Positions 1 to 8,194 of a stretch of 64,000 bases of DNA are shown here, piece by piece. Numbering within the stretch: the first letter of the stretch is position 1; each line of letters opens with the position of its first letter. The notes under the pieces are model-generated. The model was not told the DNA's origin and did not search any database. It saw nothing but the letters and a program-made list of their open reading frames with translations. The position numbers and the translations under genes are program-made. The stretch is from Sphingobacteriaceae bacterium DW12 (GTDB taxonomy: Bacteria; Bacteroidota; Bacteroidia; Sphingobacteriales; Sphingobacteriaceae): assembly GCA_000783305.1 (NCBI GenBank), contig JROE01000008.1, forward strand, positions 511,887-575,886, in the 5' to 3' direction.

Positions 1-657
1 GAGCCCATGAATCAATACCGCTTCTGAAGTAGTCTCATCGGGATAAGCCTTTACATTGAAGGATGTCCCCAATACGCGAATATCAAAATCCTGGGTATGC
101 ACTATAAATGGTTTTTCCTTGTTAATACTGACATCAAAGAAAGCTTCTCCTGTCAAGTGGACATGCCTTTCATTCACATTAAATCCCTTGTCCATAAACA
201 ATTTACTTCCAGCATTTAGGGTCACCTTACTACCATCTGCCAATTCAATAGTTTTCTTTTCGCCATTGGCAGTCACGTAGCTGACGTCCTGCTGTTGGGA
301 AGCGACACCTTCAACGCTAGATCTTTGGATAGCCCAAAGCAACCCGCCTGTCAATATGACAAGTGCCGCAGCAGTCTTAATCCAAAATGAAAATTGAAAT
401 TTAGAAGTGGTTGGGATAGGAGCAAGTGCCTGAATATCGGCTTTCAACTTACCAACCTGAGCATCCAAGGGTCTTTTGTTGCCAACGAGGATGTGATACA
501 GTCTCTTTGCCTGTATCATCGTGGCCTCCTGTTCGGGGTGCTTATGCAGATAATTATTCCAGTATTGGATACATTGTTGATTGTCCCCAGCACAATACTC
601 TTGAAAAGTATTATCGATTAGAAAATCTTCAACGTTTTCATATTTATTGTTTATCAT
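1..657 (-). CDS. FecR family anti-sigma factor (partial, runs off window)
   Basis: The minus strand is open from an ATG at 657 to the window edge (219 codons), so the C-terminus is missing. Residues 1-85 form a cytoplasmic anti-sigma region. A hydrophobic segment at about 90-110 (WIKTAAALVILTGG) is the single membrane span. The periplasmic FecR domain follows, with ELADGSKVTLNAGS, LTGEAFFDV and VLGTSFNVKAYPD, all typical of the family. FecR proteins hold an ECF sigma factor at the inner membrane and release it when a TonB-dependent receptor is loaded. The sigma gene lies 89 nt upstream, which supports a cotranscribed pair. In Bacteroidota the next gene is usually a SusC/TonB receptor, but that would lie outside the window. 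Confidence 0.9.
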   Translation of the reverse strand, partial: MINNKYENVEDFLIDNTFQEYCAGDNQQCIQYWNNYLHKHPEQEATMIQAKRLYHILVGNKRPLDAQVGKLKADIQALAPIPTTSKFQFSFWIKTAAALVILTGGLLWAIQRSSVEGVASQQQDVSYVTANGEKKTIELADGSKVTLNAGSKLFMDKGFNVNERHVHLTGEAFFDVSINKEKPFIVHTQDFDIRVLGTSFNVKAYPDETTSEAVLIHGL

Positions 658-746
658 TTGGTGCTATTTACTTTATAGTGCCTTAGAATTTGAAAATTTC
701 CTAAGGAAAAATAAAATAAAAACACAAAACACTGACAAATAGATAT

Positions 747-1304
747 TTAAATGTCTTTTAATTCTTCTCGCAGAATCTTCAACGCATCATAGACGGTATT
801 ATATGCAGTCTTAATTGTTTGCTTGGTATGTGAGGCAATCTGCTCATAGGTAAGCCCTTCGAAAAATTTCAAATGGATAAGTTGCTTTTGTCTGAAAGTC
901 AATTTATCCAAGGCCTCTTTTAATCGATGTTGAATCCATTCATTGGTTTGGACCTGTATGATAAACTCTTCGTATGGCATCTCAAACCAATCGTCCTCGG
1001 CTTTTACATTTTGAAGGGCTTTATTGATTTTATTCTGTTTTTCGAGTAGTCTTAGAATTTTTCTCTTTAGAAAAGTTATTAGATAGGCTTGAACATTTTC
1101 TACACGTTCCAATTTTTCTCTCTTCTCCCAAATTGTCACAAATACTTGATCTGTTGCTTCACTAGATAAATCCACGTCACCACTTGTACGTACACCAAAA
1201 TTAACCAACTCATAATACAACGATTTATAAAGATCGAAAAATGCATCTTCATCGCCATTCCGTATGCGTTCCCAAAGTAGTCGATAGGCAAGTCTATTTT
1301 TCAT
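747..1304 (-). CDS. ECF RNA polymerase sigma factor (FecI-like)
   Basis: A 185-aa sigma-70 family protein with region 2 near residues 20-90 (LYKSLYYELVNFGVR, then TDQVFVTIWEKRE) and region 4 near 125-180. Region 4 carries a helix-turn-helix of the form LTFRQKQLIHLKFFEGLTYE. Length and layout match the Bacteroidota ECF sigma factors that pair with FecR regulators to switch on SusC/SusD-type uptake loci. The FecR gene follows directly on the same strand. I infer that this pair controls an outer-membrane nutrient receptor encoded beyond position 1. The signal cannot be told from the sequence. Confidence 0.92.
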   Translation of the reverse strand: MKNRLAYRLLWERIRNGDEDAFFDLYKSLYYELVNFGVRTSGDVDLSSEATDQVFVTIWEKREKLERVENVQAYLITFLKRKILRLLEKQNKINKALQNVKAEDDWFEMPYEEFIIQVQTNEWIQHRLKEALDKLTFRQKQLIHLKFFEGLTYEQIASHTKQTIKTAYNTVYDALKILREELKDI

Positions 1305-1678
1305 CCGAACAATTTGTTTGCTATTGCGACAAAACCTGCTTTATTTGAGTGTAATAAAATATCCTTAGATTTTGGTCGTCTACCCTAGGTGTCAGTATGT
1401 CTCAATTTATAGTTCCGAAATTATTGATGGCATAAATTTTGGCAAACAACTATCTCATATCGAAAAACAAGTGTTATCGATGCAATATAATCTTTTAATT
1501 GAAAAAAATATCATATCGATCGTCCCTTGCAATAAAAAAGATTTGCCTCATAGCTAGAAAACAACAATTTATACCTAATAATTGTCTTTTCAATATCAAG
1601 AGATACGAGTACATACTTGCTAATTTTCCATTCCTAAATAATATTAATATTTTAGGACATTAAACACATAACATTTCG
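1305..1678. other. Divergent intergenic region, no convincing gene
   Basis: This 374-bp AT-rich spacer separates the divergent sigma and Crp/Fnr genes and should hold both promoters. I see no clear TAnnTTTG box. An inverted repeat ACAATT-N10-AATTGT lies at 1564-1585 and could be a binding site, but it is short. A 61-codon open frame at 1372-1557 has no recognisable features and I do not call it. Confidence 0.5.
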
Positions 1679-2272
1679 ATGAAAAATTTCTCTTATTCCG
1701 GATATCTGACATCCAATACAGATATAGATACTCAAACCATAGAACACTTGGTCATGAATTGTAGAGTATTGACCGTAAAAAAGGGGAACTACCTACTGCG
1801 GGCCGGCGAAGTAGGCAAACTATCTTATTTTGTGGAAGAAGGTTTACTCAAGCAATATTCCATTGATGACAAAGGTAAGGAGCATATTTTGCAGTTCGCT
1901 CCAGAGAACTGGATCGTCTCCGATCGAGGAAGTGTTTATTTTGGTCTCCCTTCTGATTATTATATCCAAGCCCTAGAGGATAGTAAAGTTGTACAAATTG
2001 ATGAAGAATTCATCGTACAGTTGGCCAAGGAAAACCAATCTTTTTTAGAGTTTAACAATAAATCGCTACACAACCATATTCGGCATCTCCAAAAAAGAAT
2101 CACCTTATTGCTCAGTGCGACAGCTGAGCAGCGTTATCTCGATTTTATTAAGATATACCCTAACCTGACACTACGTGTTCCTCAGATTTTGATTGCATCT
2201 TATCTAGGCATCACCCCAGAAAGCCTGAGTCGGGTGCGAAAAGACCTTACACATAAAAATTTCAATCGCTAG
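1679..2272 (+). CDS. Crp/Fnr family transcriptional regulator
   Basis: A 197-aa protein. Residues 20-115 form a cyclic-nucleotide-binding-type beta-roll (KKGNYLLRAGEVGKLSYFVEEG, here split as KKGNYLLRAGE and KLSYFVEEGLLK). A C-terminal winged HTH follows (residues about 145-190, ASYLGITPESLSRVRKDL). The set of Arg/Glu/Ser contacts that bind cAMP in E. coli Crp is not evident, and there is no cysteine cluster for an Fnr-type Fe-S centre, so the ligand is unknown. Bacteroidota genomes carry many such single-domain regulators. The small GNAT gene 263 nt downstream is on the same strand but has its own candidate promoter, so a shared operon is doubtful. Confidence 0.88.
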   Translation: MKNFSYSGYLTSNTDIDTQTIEHLVMNCRVLTVKKGNYLLRAGEVGKLSYFVEEGLLKQYSIDDKGKEHILQFAPENWIVSDRGSVYFGLPSDYYIQALEDSKVVQIDEEFIVQLAKENQSFLEFNNKSLHNHIRHLQKRITLLLSATAEQRYLDFIKIYPNLTLRVPQILIASYLGITPESLSRVRKDLTHKNFNR

Positions 2273-2453
2273 TAATTCTGACGGCTACTGAACAGTAGTT
2301 GGTCGTGACCATAGTGTTTTTTGGTATATCCAATCCTTATACTGTCGCCATAGTGTTGTTGACACGGTATCTGTAAGACTCCAATAAAAAAATGTTTGTG
2401 CATGCTAACGCGATTTCTTAACCTATATCAATATGTATTGCCAAATCGGGTAG

Positions 2454-2461
2454 TACCTTTG
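2454..2461 (+). promoter_or_regulatory. Candidate -7 box (TACCTTTG) for the small GNAT gene
   Basis: TACCTTTG matches the Bacteroidota -7 consensus TAnnTTTG and lies 74 nt before the ATG at 2536. No TTTG/TTG -33 box is seen at the usual spacing, so this rests on the -7 element alone. Confidence 0.35.
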
Positions 2462-2535
2462 TGAGAAGAAAAAGAAAATAGATGATACATATTACAGGTT
2501 AAGACAACATATACGATTATTAAAAAATAAAAAAC

Positions 2536-2817
2536 ATGGAAATCAAACACATTAAAGACGCTCAAAAGGGTTACTTCTCTATGATAGACAACGAGAAAGA
2601 AGCAGGTAGAGTAACCTATACCCATGCCGGAGACACCAAGATTATCATTGATCATACAGATGTGAACGATGCGTATCGCGGCCAATCCATCGGAAAGAAG
2701 ATTGTATTGGAAATCGTCTCCTACGCGCGGGAAAACAATATAAAAATATTGCCGCTATGCCCTTTTGCAAAGTCAGTCTTCGACAAAACCCCAGAAATTA
2801 AGGATGTACTTTTTTAG
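2536..2817 (+). CDS. Small GNAT-like N-acetyltransferase (YidJ/YjdJ type)
   Basis: A 93-aa single-domain protein. It matches the short GNAT-like family in which the acetyl-CoA loop reads VNDAYRGQSIGKKIV (residues about 43-57) and the C-terminus carries ILPLCPFAKSVFDKTPE. The YRGQSIGKK stretch corresponds to the pyrophosphate-binding R/Q-x-x-G-x-G/A loop. The N-terminal half (GYFSMIDNEKEAGRVTYTHAG) fits the four-strand core. The substrate of this family is not established, and a role in acetylating small metabolites or protein termini is a guess. The start is supported by the A-rich leader AAAAAATAAAAAAC-like sequence just upstream. Confidence 0.85.
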   Translation: MEIKHIKDAQKGYFSMIDNEKEAGRVTYTHAGDTKIIIDHTDVNDAYRGQSIGKKIVLEIVSYARENNIKILPLCPFAKSVFDKTPEIKDVLF

Positions 2818-2828
2818 TCTCTATCCTG

Positions 2829-2868
2829 ACCTTGCTGCTTATTCTCCCTGGAGAATAAGCAGCAAGGT
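2829..2868. terminator. Strong hairpin between convergent genes
   Basis: A perfect 19-bp stem (arms 2829-2847 and 2850-2868; left arm ACCTTGCTGCTTATTCTCC) with a 2-nt apex. It lies between the convergent GNAT and histidine kinase genes. Neither side has a clean T tract, so it may end transcription in both directions or only stabilise 3' ends. Confidence 0.6.
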
Positions 2869-2924
2869 TCGACCACGGAATACTTGCTAATAGCGCCCTC
2901 TAGCAATCTGCCAGAACTTTCTTA

Positions 2925-4652
2925 TTATCGGATAGGGAAATAAAAATAAAAAGTACTACCCATTCCTTGCTCGCTGTCCACACCTATTCGTCCACCTTGA
3001 TTTTCAATAAAGTCTTTACTGATTGCCAATCCTAACCCCGTCCCAGCCTTTGAGCTACCCGGGATTTGGAAATAGCGTTCGAATATACGTTCCTGATACC
3101 GATGATCTATTCCCGGACCGAAATCCCGAACAGAAAATAGAATCCGACCGTTGTCACGGCATAATGATACAATAATCTCTGTTTGCTCAGGGGCATAGCG
3201 AATAGCGTTGGTAATGAAATTAGTGAGTACCCAAGCTGTTTTCTCCGCATCGACATTCAACATTGGCAAATCATCTTCTATAACGGTGCTCACCTGAAGT
3301 GCCTTTTGGTCCGCAGAGACCTTAGTCGCGTCAAGCGCATACTTTAGGATATTCTTCGGATTGGCCTGCTGCATATTCAATTGGATATTACCTGTCTCTA
3401 CTTGGGACATATTTAGCAGTTCGGAGGTAATTTTCAACAACCGTTCGCTATCATCTCCTATACTTTCTAAGAGTTGCTGTTGTTCTTCATTGAGTGTCCC
3501 CGTACGCACATGATTCAAAATATTGAGACTCATCTTAATCGAAGAAATAGGTGTCTTAAGTTCGTGAGAAACGGTTGCAATGAAATTTGTCTTCGCAAAA
3601 TCAAGCTCTTTAAAGGGCGTGATATTTTTAAGCAGAATCACATGCCCAATGAGCTGAGGGGTGTGCTCTCCAGTAGGTACGATATTGATATTCAACACTT
3701 CTTTATCAAAATATTGTTGTTTACCATCTGCTACTATCTTAATAGGCTCCCCATTTGTTGACACTGAGTGACCAGCCACCAGATCTGTAATCAGCGAGCG
3801 GACTAAATCATTAGAGACTGCAATATCTTGGATTTGCTGACCTTGTATGTCCAGCCAATTTAGACCAGCCACTTTTAGCGCTTCTTCATTGGCAAAGAGT
3901 ATCTTTTTATGCTCGTCAATACCAATCACTGGGTCATGCATATTATTAATTAGCGTTTCGATCCGGGTTTTTTCTTTCATAATATTCGCCAACTTGCTAT
4001 TGGAATACTCCTCCAGTTTCTGCGCCATCGTATTAAAAGATTGGGCCAATTCTCCAAACTCACTATGCCCCTCAAAATGCACACGCTGGCCGTAGTGCTG
4101 TGCAGCTATTTGTTTAATACTGACGGTAAGTTCTTTGATAGGATCGGCAATGTTGCCAGGCAGATTAACCAACAAGACAAAGGCAAATAAAAAACAAAGC
4201 GCCCCAGTGACCGATATCCACACAATTGCGGATTCAGCCGTATTATTAGCAACATCGCTCTTGCGCACGATTGCCTCCATATTGAGTCGCATAACCTCGG
4301 TAATGTCTCTTCTTAGAAACACCAATAGAGCAGAATCATTCTGATCCTTTTTCAAGGCGTCAAAGTGTTTCACAATTTGTTCGGTAGCCTCCTTCTCCCC
4401 AGGCTCTGTCTCATTTTGAATCTGCTTCTGCAAATTAGATTCAAATACCTCAATGGCGGTGGGGTCTTTCTGGATTTCGTCCAATGTCAACAACATTCCA
4501 CGGCCGTATTCCAATGTATTATAGTTGGCACGCAGAATATTCTTAGTATCCTTCTTTAGGCTATTGACATAATAGGTACTCACCCCGGCCAATAATATTA
4601 TTAATAAAAATAAGGATCCAACCCCGAGGGTCAACTTTGCTTTAATTTTCAT
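2925..4652 (-). CDS. Membrane sensor histidine kinase of the kdp locus (HAMP-PAS-HisKA-HATPase)
   Basis: A 575-aa kinase. TM1 is at about residues 9-29, a periplasmic loop of about 110 residues follows, and TM2 is at about 143-163. HAMP is at about 164-218 and PAS at about 228-345. HisKA has the phospho-acceptor His363 in SHELKTP. HATPase_c covers about 440-575 (N box FITNAIRYAP, G1 VRDFGPGID, G2 GTGLGLAI). The layout is KinB-like. It is the last gene of the kdp run, and the KdpD protein encoded upstream lacks a kinase domain, so I infer that this supplies the missing histidine kinase. The likely partner is the NtrC-like regulator at 13198-14547. Its ATG at 4652 sits exactly at the edge of the first 87-bp repeat, so the repeat supplies its leader. 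Confidence 0.9.
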   Translation of the reverse strand: MKIKAKLTLGVGSLFLLIILLAGVSTYYVNSLKKDTKNILRANYNTLEYGRGMLLTLDEIQKDPTAIEVFESNLQKQIQNETEPGEKEATEQIVKHFDALKKDQNDSALLVFLRRDITEVMRLNMEAIVRKSDVANNTAESAIVWISVTGALCFLFAFVLLVNLPGNIADPIKELTVSIKQIAAQHYGQRVHFEGHSEFGELAQSFNTMAQKLEEYSNSKLANIMKEKTRIETLINNMHDPVIGIDEHKKILFANEEALKVAGLNWLDIQGQQIQDIAVSNDLVRSLITDLVAGHSVSTNGEPIKIVADGKQQYFDKEVLNINIVPTGEHTPQLIGHVILLKNITPFKELDFAKTNFIATVSHELKTPISSIKMSLNILNHVRTGTLNEEQQQLLESIGDDSERLLKITSELLNMSQVETGNIQLNMQQANPKNILKYALDATKVSADQKALQVSTVIEDDLPMLNVDAEKTAWVLTNFITNAIRYAPEQTEIIVSLCRDNGRILFSVRDFGPGIDHRYQERIFERYFQIPGSSKAGTGLGLAISKDFIENQGGRIGVDSEQGMGSTFYFYFPIR

Positions 4653-5085
4653 CCAATTATTTTCTTTTTAATTGCCGATGAGAGCTCGAGTAAATAATAA
4701 TTGCGCTATGCACCCTTATTATTAACATCTCGGTTTCATCCAATTATTTTCTTTTTAATTGCCGATGAGAGCTCGAGTAAATAATAATTGCGCTATGCAC
4801 CCTTATTATTAACATCTCGGTTTCATCCAATTATTTTCTTTTTAATTGCCGATGAGAGCTCGAGTAAATAATAATTGCGCTATGCACCCTTATTATTAAC
4901 ATCTCGGTTTCATCCAATTATTTTCTTTTTAATTGCCGATGAGAGCTCGAGTAAATAATAATTGCGCTATGCACCCTTATTATTAACATCTCGGTTTCAT
5001 CCAATTATTTTCTTTTCGATTGCTGATGAGAGCTCGCATAAACAATGATTGCTCCATGTATCCATATTATTTACTATCTTGGTTT
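4650..5085. repeat. Tandem array: four identical 87-bp units plus one diverged 88-bp unit
   Basis: Units start at 4650, 4737, 4824, 4911 (all 87 bp and identical by eye) and 4998 (88 bp, diverged). A sixth start, CATCC, begins at 5086. Read on the minus strand, each unit contains ATGAAACCGAGATGTTAA, a five-residue mini-frame (MKPRC) with stop. Then come an imperfect inverted repeat (AATAATAA...TTATTATT inside CCGAGATG...CATCGG), the motif GAGCTCTCATC, and an A-rich stretch before the next ATG. The last ATG is the start of the histidine kinase. The array fills almost all of the 526-bp gap between kdpD and the kinase. There are no unique spacers, so it is not a CRISPR. Confidence 0.95.
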
Positions 5086-5178
5086 CATCCTCTTAATTTA
5101 CTTATCTCACCTCATTACCCTAACAAACTTACATCTTATTCAAACGATTTAAGATACATCTGCTGAATCCGTTTTCAA

Positions 5179-6303
5179 TTAGGAGAGAATTACCAAATCT
5201 ATATTCGCGGAGGAAAGTTTCTTTAGCAACTCGTTGAACACTCCAGTAGCCCATATAATACGGATAAGAGACAATTTGGGCTTACCAATACATACAGTTG
5301 TAATATTCATCTTAGTAACCTGCTCCATAATTGCGTTGGGCACTTTACGGTCCTTCACCTGTAATACTTTGCCCCCTAACTCGGTCGCTAACTTAAAATT
5401 ATTAATTAACATCCTTTGCTTATCTAAAGGTATCTTATGCACATCTTCTCGTGGCGTCTGCACGTATAGAACAAACCAATCCCCTCCATAGTAACTGGCT
5501 AGTCGAGCTGTCTTTCGAATTACATTTTTAGCTTTTTTGGCGTCGCTCCCAATACAGGCTAAAAATCGGTCGTGCTTATTTGTCCCGTCGCGAGGCACAA
5601 CATGATCGACTTGCCTGACAACATGGCTCGCGACCTCTTTAAGCGCAAGTTGTCTAAGTTGAAGTATATGATTGTTCTGAAAAAAATTAGCCAGTGCGGT
5701 CTTTATCTTATCCTGTGGATATATTTTCCCCTCTTTGAGACGGATGATCAAATCTTCAGCCGTCAGGTCAATATTGACGACCTCGTCTGCCATAGTAATC
5801 ACTCGATCAGGAATCCGCTCTTTGACTTCTATACCCGTGATGCCCCGAACCTCTTCATTAAGGCTCTCAATATGCTGAATATTGACTGCGCTAATGACGC
5901 TAATCCCCGCTTCTAGAAGCTCGATGACATCCTGCCAGCGCTTTTCATTTTTACTACCTTCAATATTGGAATGGGCTAGTTCGTCAACCAACACCACTTC
6001 AGGTCTTACATTGAGAATAGCCTGAACATCCATTTCCTCCAATTCCTTTCCTTTGTAAAAGGATTTGCGCCTTGGAATTGTGGGTAATCCAATACTCAAT
6101 TCATGGGTTTCGGCTCTATGGTGCGTCTCGATATAACCAATCTTAACATCAATTCCTGTACGCAACAAGGTATGCGCCTCTTGAAGCATTCTATAGGTCT
6201 TCCCTACACCTGCACTCATGCCTATATAAATCTTAAATTTTCCTTTCCTTGATTTTTTAATCAAGGAAAGGAAATATTCGGCGTTTTTTCTATCGTTTTC
6301 CAT
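5179..6303 (-). CDS. kdpD: Short KdpD: sensor domain plus universal-stress domain only
   Basis: A 374-aa protein. Residues about 22-230 form the KdpD N-terminal domain, with P-loop GMSAGVGKT (28-36) and Walker B-like VVLVDELAHSN (around 103-113). Residues about 245-374 form a universal-stress-protein domain. The four membrane spans, GAF and kinase domains of E. coli KdpD (about 900 aa) are absent, and the stop codon is followed by the repeat array. The histidine kinase encoded next is a separate protein, so the system is split. The truncation is clean and the sequence well conserved, so I take it as a functional architecture and not a broken gene. Its role would be to sense potassium or turgor and modulate kdp expression. 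How it contacts the kinase is unknown. Confidence 0.93.
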   Translation of the reverse strand: MENDRKNAEYFLSLIKKSRKGKFKIYIGMSAGVGKTYRMLQEAHTLLRTGIDVKIGYIETHHRAETHELSIGLPTIPRRKSFYKGKELEEMDVQAILNVRPEVVLVDELAHSNIEGSKNEKRWQDVIELLEAGISVISAVNIQHIESLNEEVRGITGIEVKERIPDRVITMADEVVNIDLTAEDLIIRLKEGKIYPQDKIKTALANFFQNNHILQLRQLALKEVASHVVRQVDHVVPRDGTNKHDRFLACIGSDAKKAKNVIRKTARLASYYGGDWFVLYVQTPREDVHKIPLDKQRMLINNFKLATELGGKVLQVKDRKVPNAIMEQVTKMNITTVCIGKPKLSLIRIIWATGVFNELLKKLSSANIDLVILS

Positions 6304-6333
6304 ATAAACGTTATGCTTGCCCCTTACAACGTC

Positions 6334-7434
6334 CTAGAAGCTAAAAGTCAATGCTGTAGTCGCTGTCAGACTATTATCGGTCGGTTCTATATCTCTATTT
6401 GTAAAAATAGCATCTTTACTTTTCAAATTACGCAGTTCTGTCCTCCACATCACATTGGCCAATATCACATAATCCATGTTTAAAGAAAACCCTGTGGTCT
6501 GAAATCCACGACTGGTTCCTGTAGATATGATAACTTGATCTTTGTCCTTGTAATATTCAGCACGCGCAACAATATTGATGTGTTTACTAGGAGAATATCG
6601 AGCGACCAATACAGGAGTATACCACGTACTATACTCCTCATTACCCTTGGCCTTCTGCTCTACACCTAAGTCAAATCCCACTGTCACCCCCCATTTGTCA
6701 GTGATTTGGTATATGGCATACAAATTATGAAAATATCGCATCTGCTTGACACTATCGGCTTTGTCGCTGCCCACAAACGAGCCGCTATTGAGCAGTAATC
6801 TTTCATTGGGTTTAAAAGTCAATTGATGACCAAATGCAGGTGTACTGTTGCCATCTACACGCTGGATACGTTGCCAACCGTTCAAAAACAAACCACTTAA
6901 TACCCAATGATCATTGTTGGTGGTATAAGTAATCTTAGCCCCAGTTTCAAAGTAAGGTGAATTTTCGGCAAAAAGACTACGTGTTAACGTCCAGTTGTCC
7001 TTGCCTATGGCACTTTCAAACCCCAGATGGGAGGGCATGATCCCGGCATCTATCCAAAGATTATGTCGCTTAGAAATCTTAATACCTACATTGGCTTCAT
7101 ATACATTTTTCAGGACGCCTGGTTCGGCACTGTAATTGGCATTCATGTAAGTTCCTGATGCAAGAGCAAGATTACTCCGCACCTGCTCCGTGTTATAGTT
7201 GGCTTTGATATAAGCGAGATTGAGATTGACTTCATTTGCCCGATTGTGACTGTAGATAAATCCTGGACGCATATTCTGGCTTGGTTTGTTGAAATCTTGG
7301 GTATAATATGCTTCAACGTATCCACTAACGATTAAAGGATTACTAGTTGCTGTTGTTTGCGCATAAGACATTTCACTACCTAGGAATGAAGAAATTATGA
7401 CACCAAGTGTCTGGTATTTTATGAATGTATTCAT
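6334..7434 (-). CDS. Outer-membrane beta-barrel porin-like protein in the kdp operon
   Basis: A 366-aa protein with a signal peptide (cut after about residue 26, MSYAQ). Alternating amphipathic strands follow throughout, and it ends in a C-terminal Phe (TALTFSF), as outer-membrane barrels do. It resembles the BBP2/OmpL-like putative porins. It lies between kdpC (35 nt) and kdpD (30 nt) on the same strand, so it is almost certainly cotranscribed with the pump. The context suggests it lets potassium or another solute cross the outer membrane under potassium limitation, but the sequence does not prove any selectivity. Confidence 0.85.
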   Translation of the reverse strand: MNTFIKYQTLGVIISSFLGSEMSYAQTTATSNPLIVSGYVEAYYTQDFNKPSQNMRPGFIYSHNRANEVNLNLAYIKANYNTEQVRSNLALASGTYMNANYSAEPGVLKNVYEANVGIKISKRHNLWIDAGIMPSHLGFESAIGKDNWTLTRSLFAENSPYFETGAKITYTTNNDHWVLSGLFLNGWQRIQRVDGNSTPAFGHQLTFKPNERLLLNSGSFVGSDKADSVKQMRYFHNLYAIYQITDKWGVTVGFDLGVEQKAKGNEEYSTWYTPVLVARYSPSKHINIVARAEYYKDKDQVIISTGTSRGFQTTGFSLNMDYVILANVMWRTELRNLKSKDAIFTNRDIEPTDNSLTATTALTFSF

Positions 7435-7469
7435 CTTTATATAATATTACTAATGATTACGGCAAATTG

Positions 7470-8039
7470 TTATTGGACAAGTGCATCTAACGCCAAATTG
7501 AGATTCAATACATTAATACGTTGAGGACCGAACAAGCCGAAAAGGGGCTGTTCAACTTGCTGATCAATAAGCCTCTTGAGCTGAAGGGCTGGGATATTCC
7601 GTATTTTGGCAATACGACTGACCTGCACAGTTGCTGCCTGGATAGAGATGTGTGGATCGAGTCCACTTCCGCTGGCAGTAACCAAGTCAACAGGAATCTG
7701 TGCCCGTTGAACATCCGGATTATGCTCCATAAACGTTTGGATACGTCCCTTTACCACTTCAAGATATTCAGAATTGGAAGGTCCTTTATTGCTCGCTCCA
7801 GATCCTGCTGCGTTGTAATCTACAGCTGACGGCCTCGACCAGAAATACTTGTCCTGTGTAAACGATTGACCAATATTTTCGTAAAAACGGGAAGTCTGGG
7901 TATGATTCCGTACAACAAAACCTTTTCCTTGATTAGGTGCTACTTGAGCAATGCCCCAAATAATCAAGGGATAAATGACCGTGAACAACACAAGAGTTGC
8001 GAAAGTCAGTCTTATGGCGGATAGAAGATGTGGTTTCAT
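7470..8039 (-). CDS. kdpC: Potassium-transporting ATPase subunit C
   Basis: A 189-aa KdpC with one N-terminal membrane span (about residues 10-32). The conserved soluble part contains FTQDKYFWSRPSAVDYNAAG, SGASNKGPSNSEYL, DLVTASGSGLDPHIS and the C-terminal LNVLNLNLAL. KdpC is the accessory subunit that links KdpA and KdpB. Length is normal. The start ATGAAACC is preceded by an element related to the 87-bp repeat upstream of the kinase gene. That element contains another ATGAAACC 57 bp upstream (at 8096), opening an 8-codon frame. Confidence 0.97.
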   Translation of the reverse strand: MKPHLLSAIRLTFATLVLFTVIYPLIIWGIAQVAPNQGKGFVVRNHTQTSRFYENIGQSFTQDKYFWSRPSAVDYNAAGSGASNKGPSNSEYLEVVKGRIQTFMEHNPDVQRAQIPVDLVTASGSGLDPHISIQAATVQVSRIAKIRNIPALQLKRLIDQQVEQPLFGLFGPQRINVLNLNLALDALVQ

Positions 8040-8040
8040 T

Positions 8041-8098
8041 TGTTTATTTTTTTTATGGTTGATGAGAGCTCACCCGAATACCGAGATCGGTTTCATCT
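8041..8098. repeat. Dispersed relative of the 87-bp repeat before kdpC
   Basis: On the plus strand it shares TTGATGAGAGCTC and GATCGGTTTCATC with the tandem units. On the minus strand it reads ATGAAACCGATCTCGG, then GAGCTCTCATCA, an A-rich run and the kdpC ATG. The first ATG (8096) opens an 8-codon frame ending in TGA. The position relative to the start codon is the same as in the array before the kinase gene. Confidence 0.7.
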
Positions 8099-8194
8099 GT
8101 TTTTGGATACTATAGTTGCATTTAAAAGCTTTCACCAATTGTTCTTGATTATCTTAAGCAGACCTGGGTGACCAAGCTATTATATTCCTTCTTG

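Noticed and set aside
1372..1557. 61-codon open frame in the sigma/Crp spacer
   Set aside because: AT-rich composition, no recognisable features, no promoter box, and it lies where two divergent promoters are expected.
4650..5085. Possible CRISPR array
   Set aside because: The repeats are directly adjacent with no unique spacers, the unit is 87 bp, and no cas genes are near.
5179..6303. KdpD as a truncated pseudogene
   Set aside because: The domains present are complete, the motifs are intact, and a separate kinase follows. It looks like a split system and not decay.
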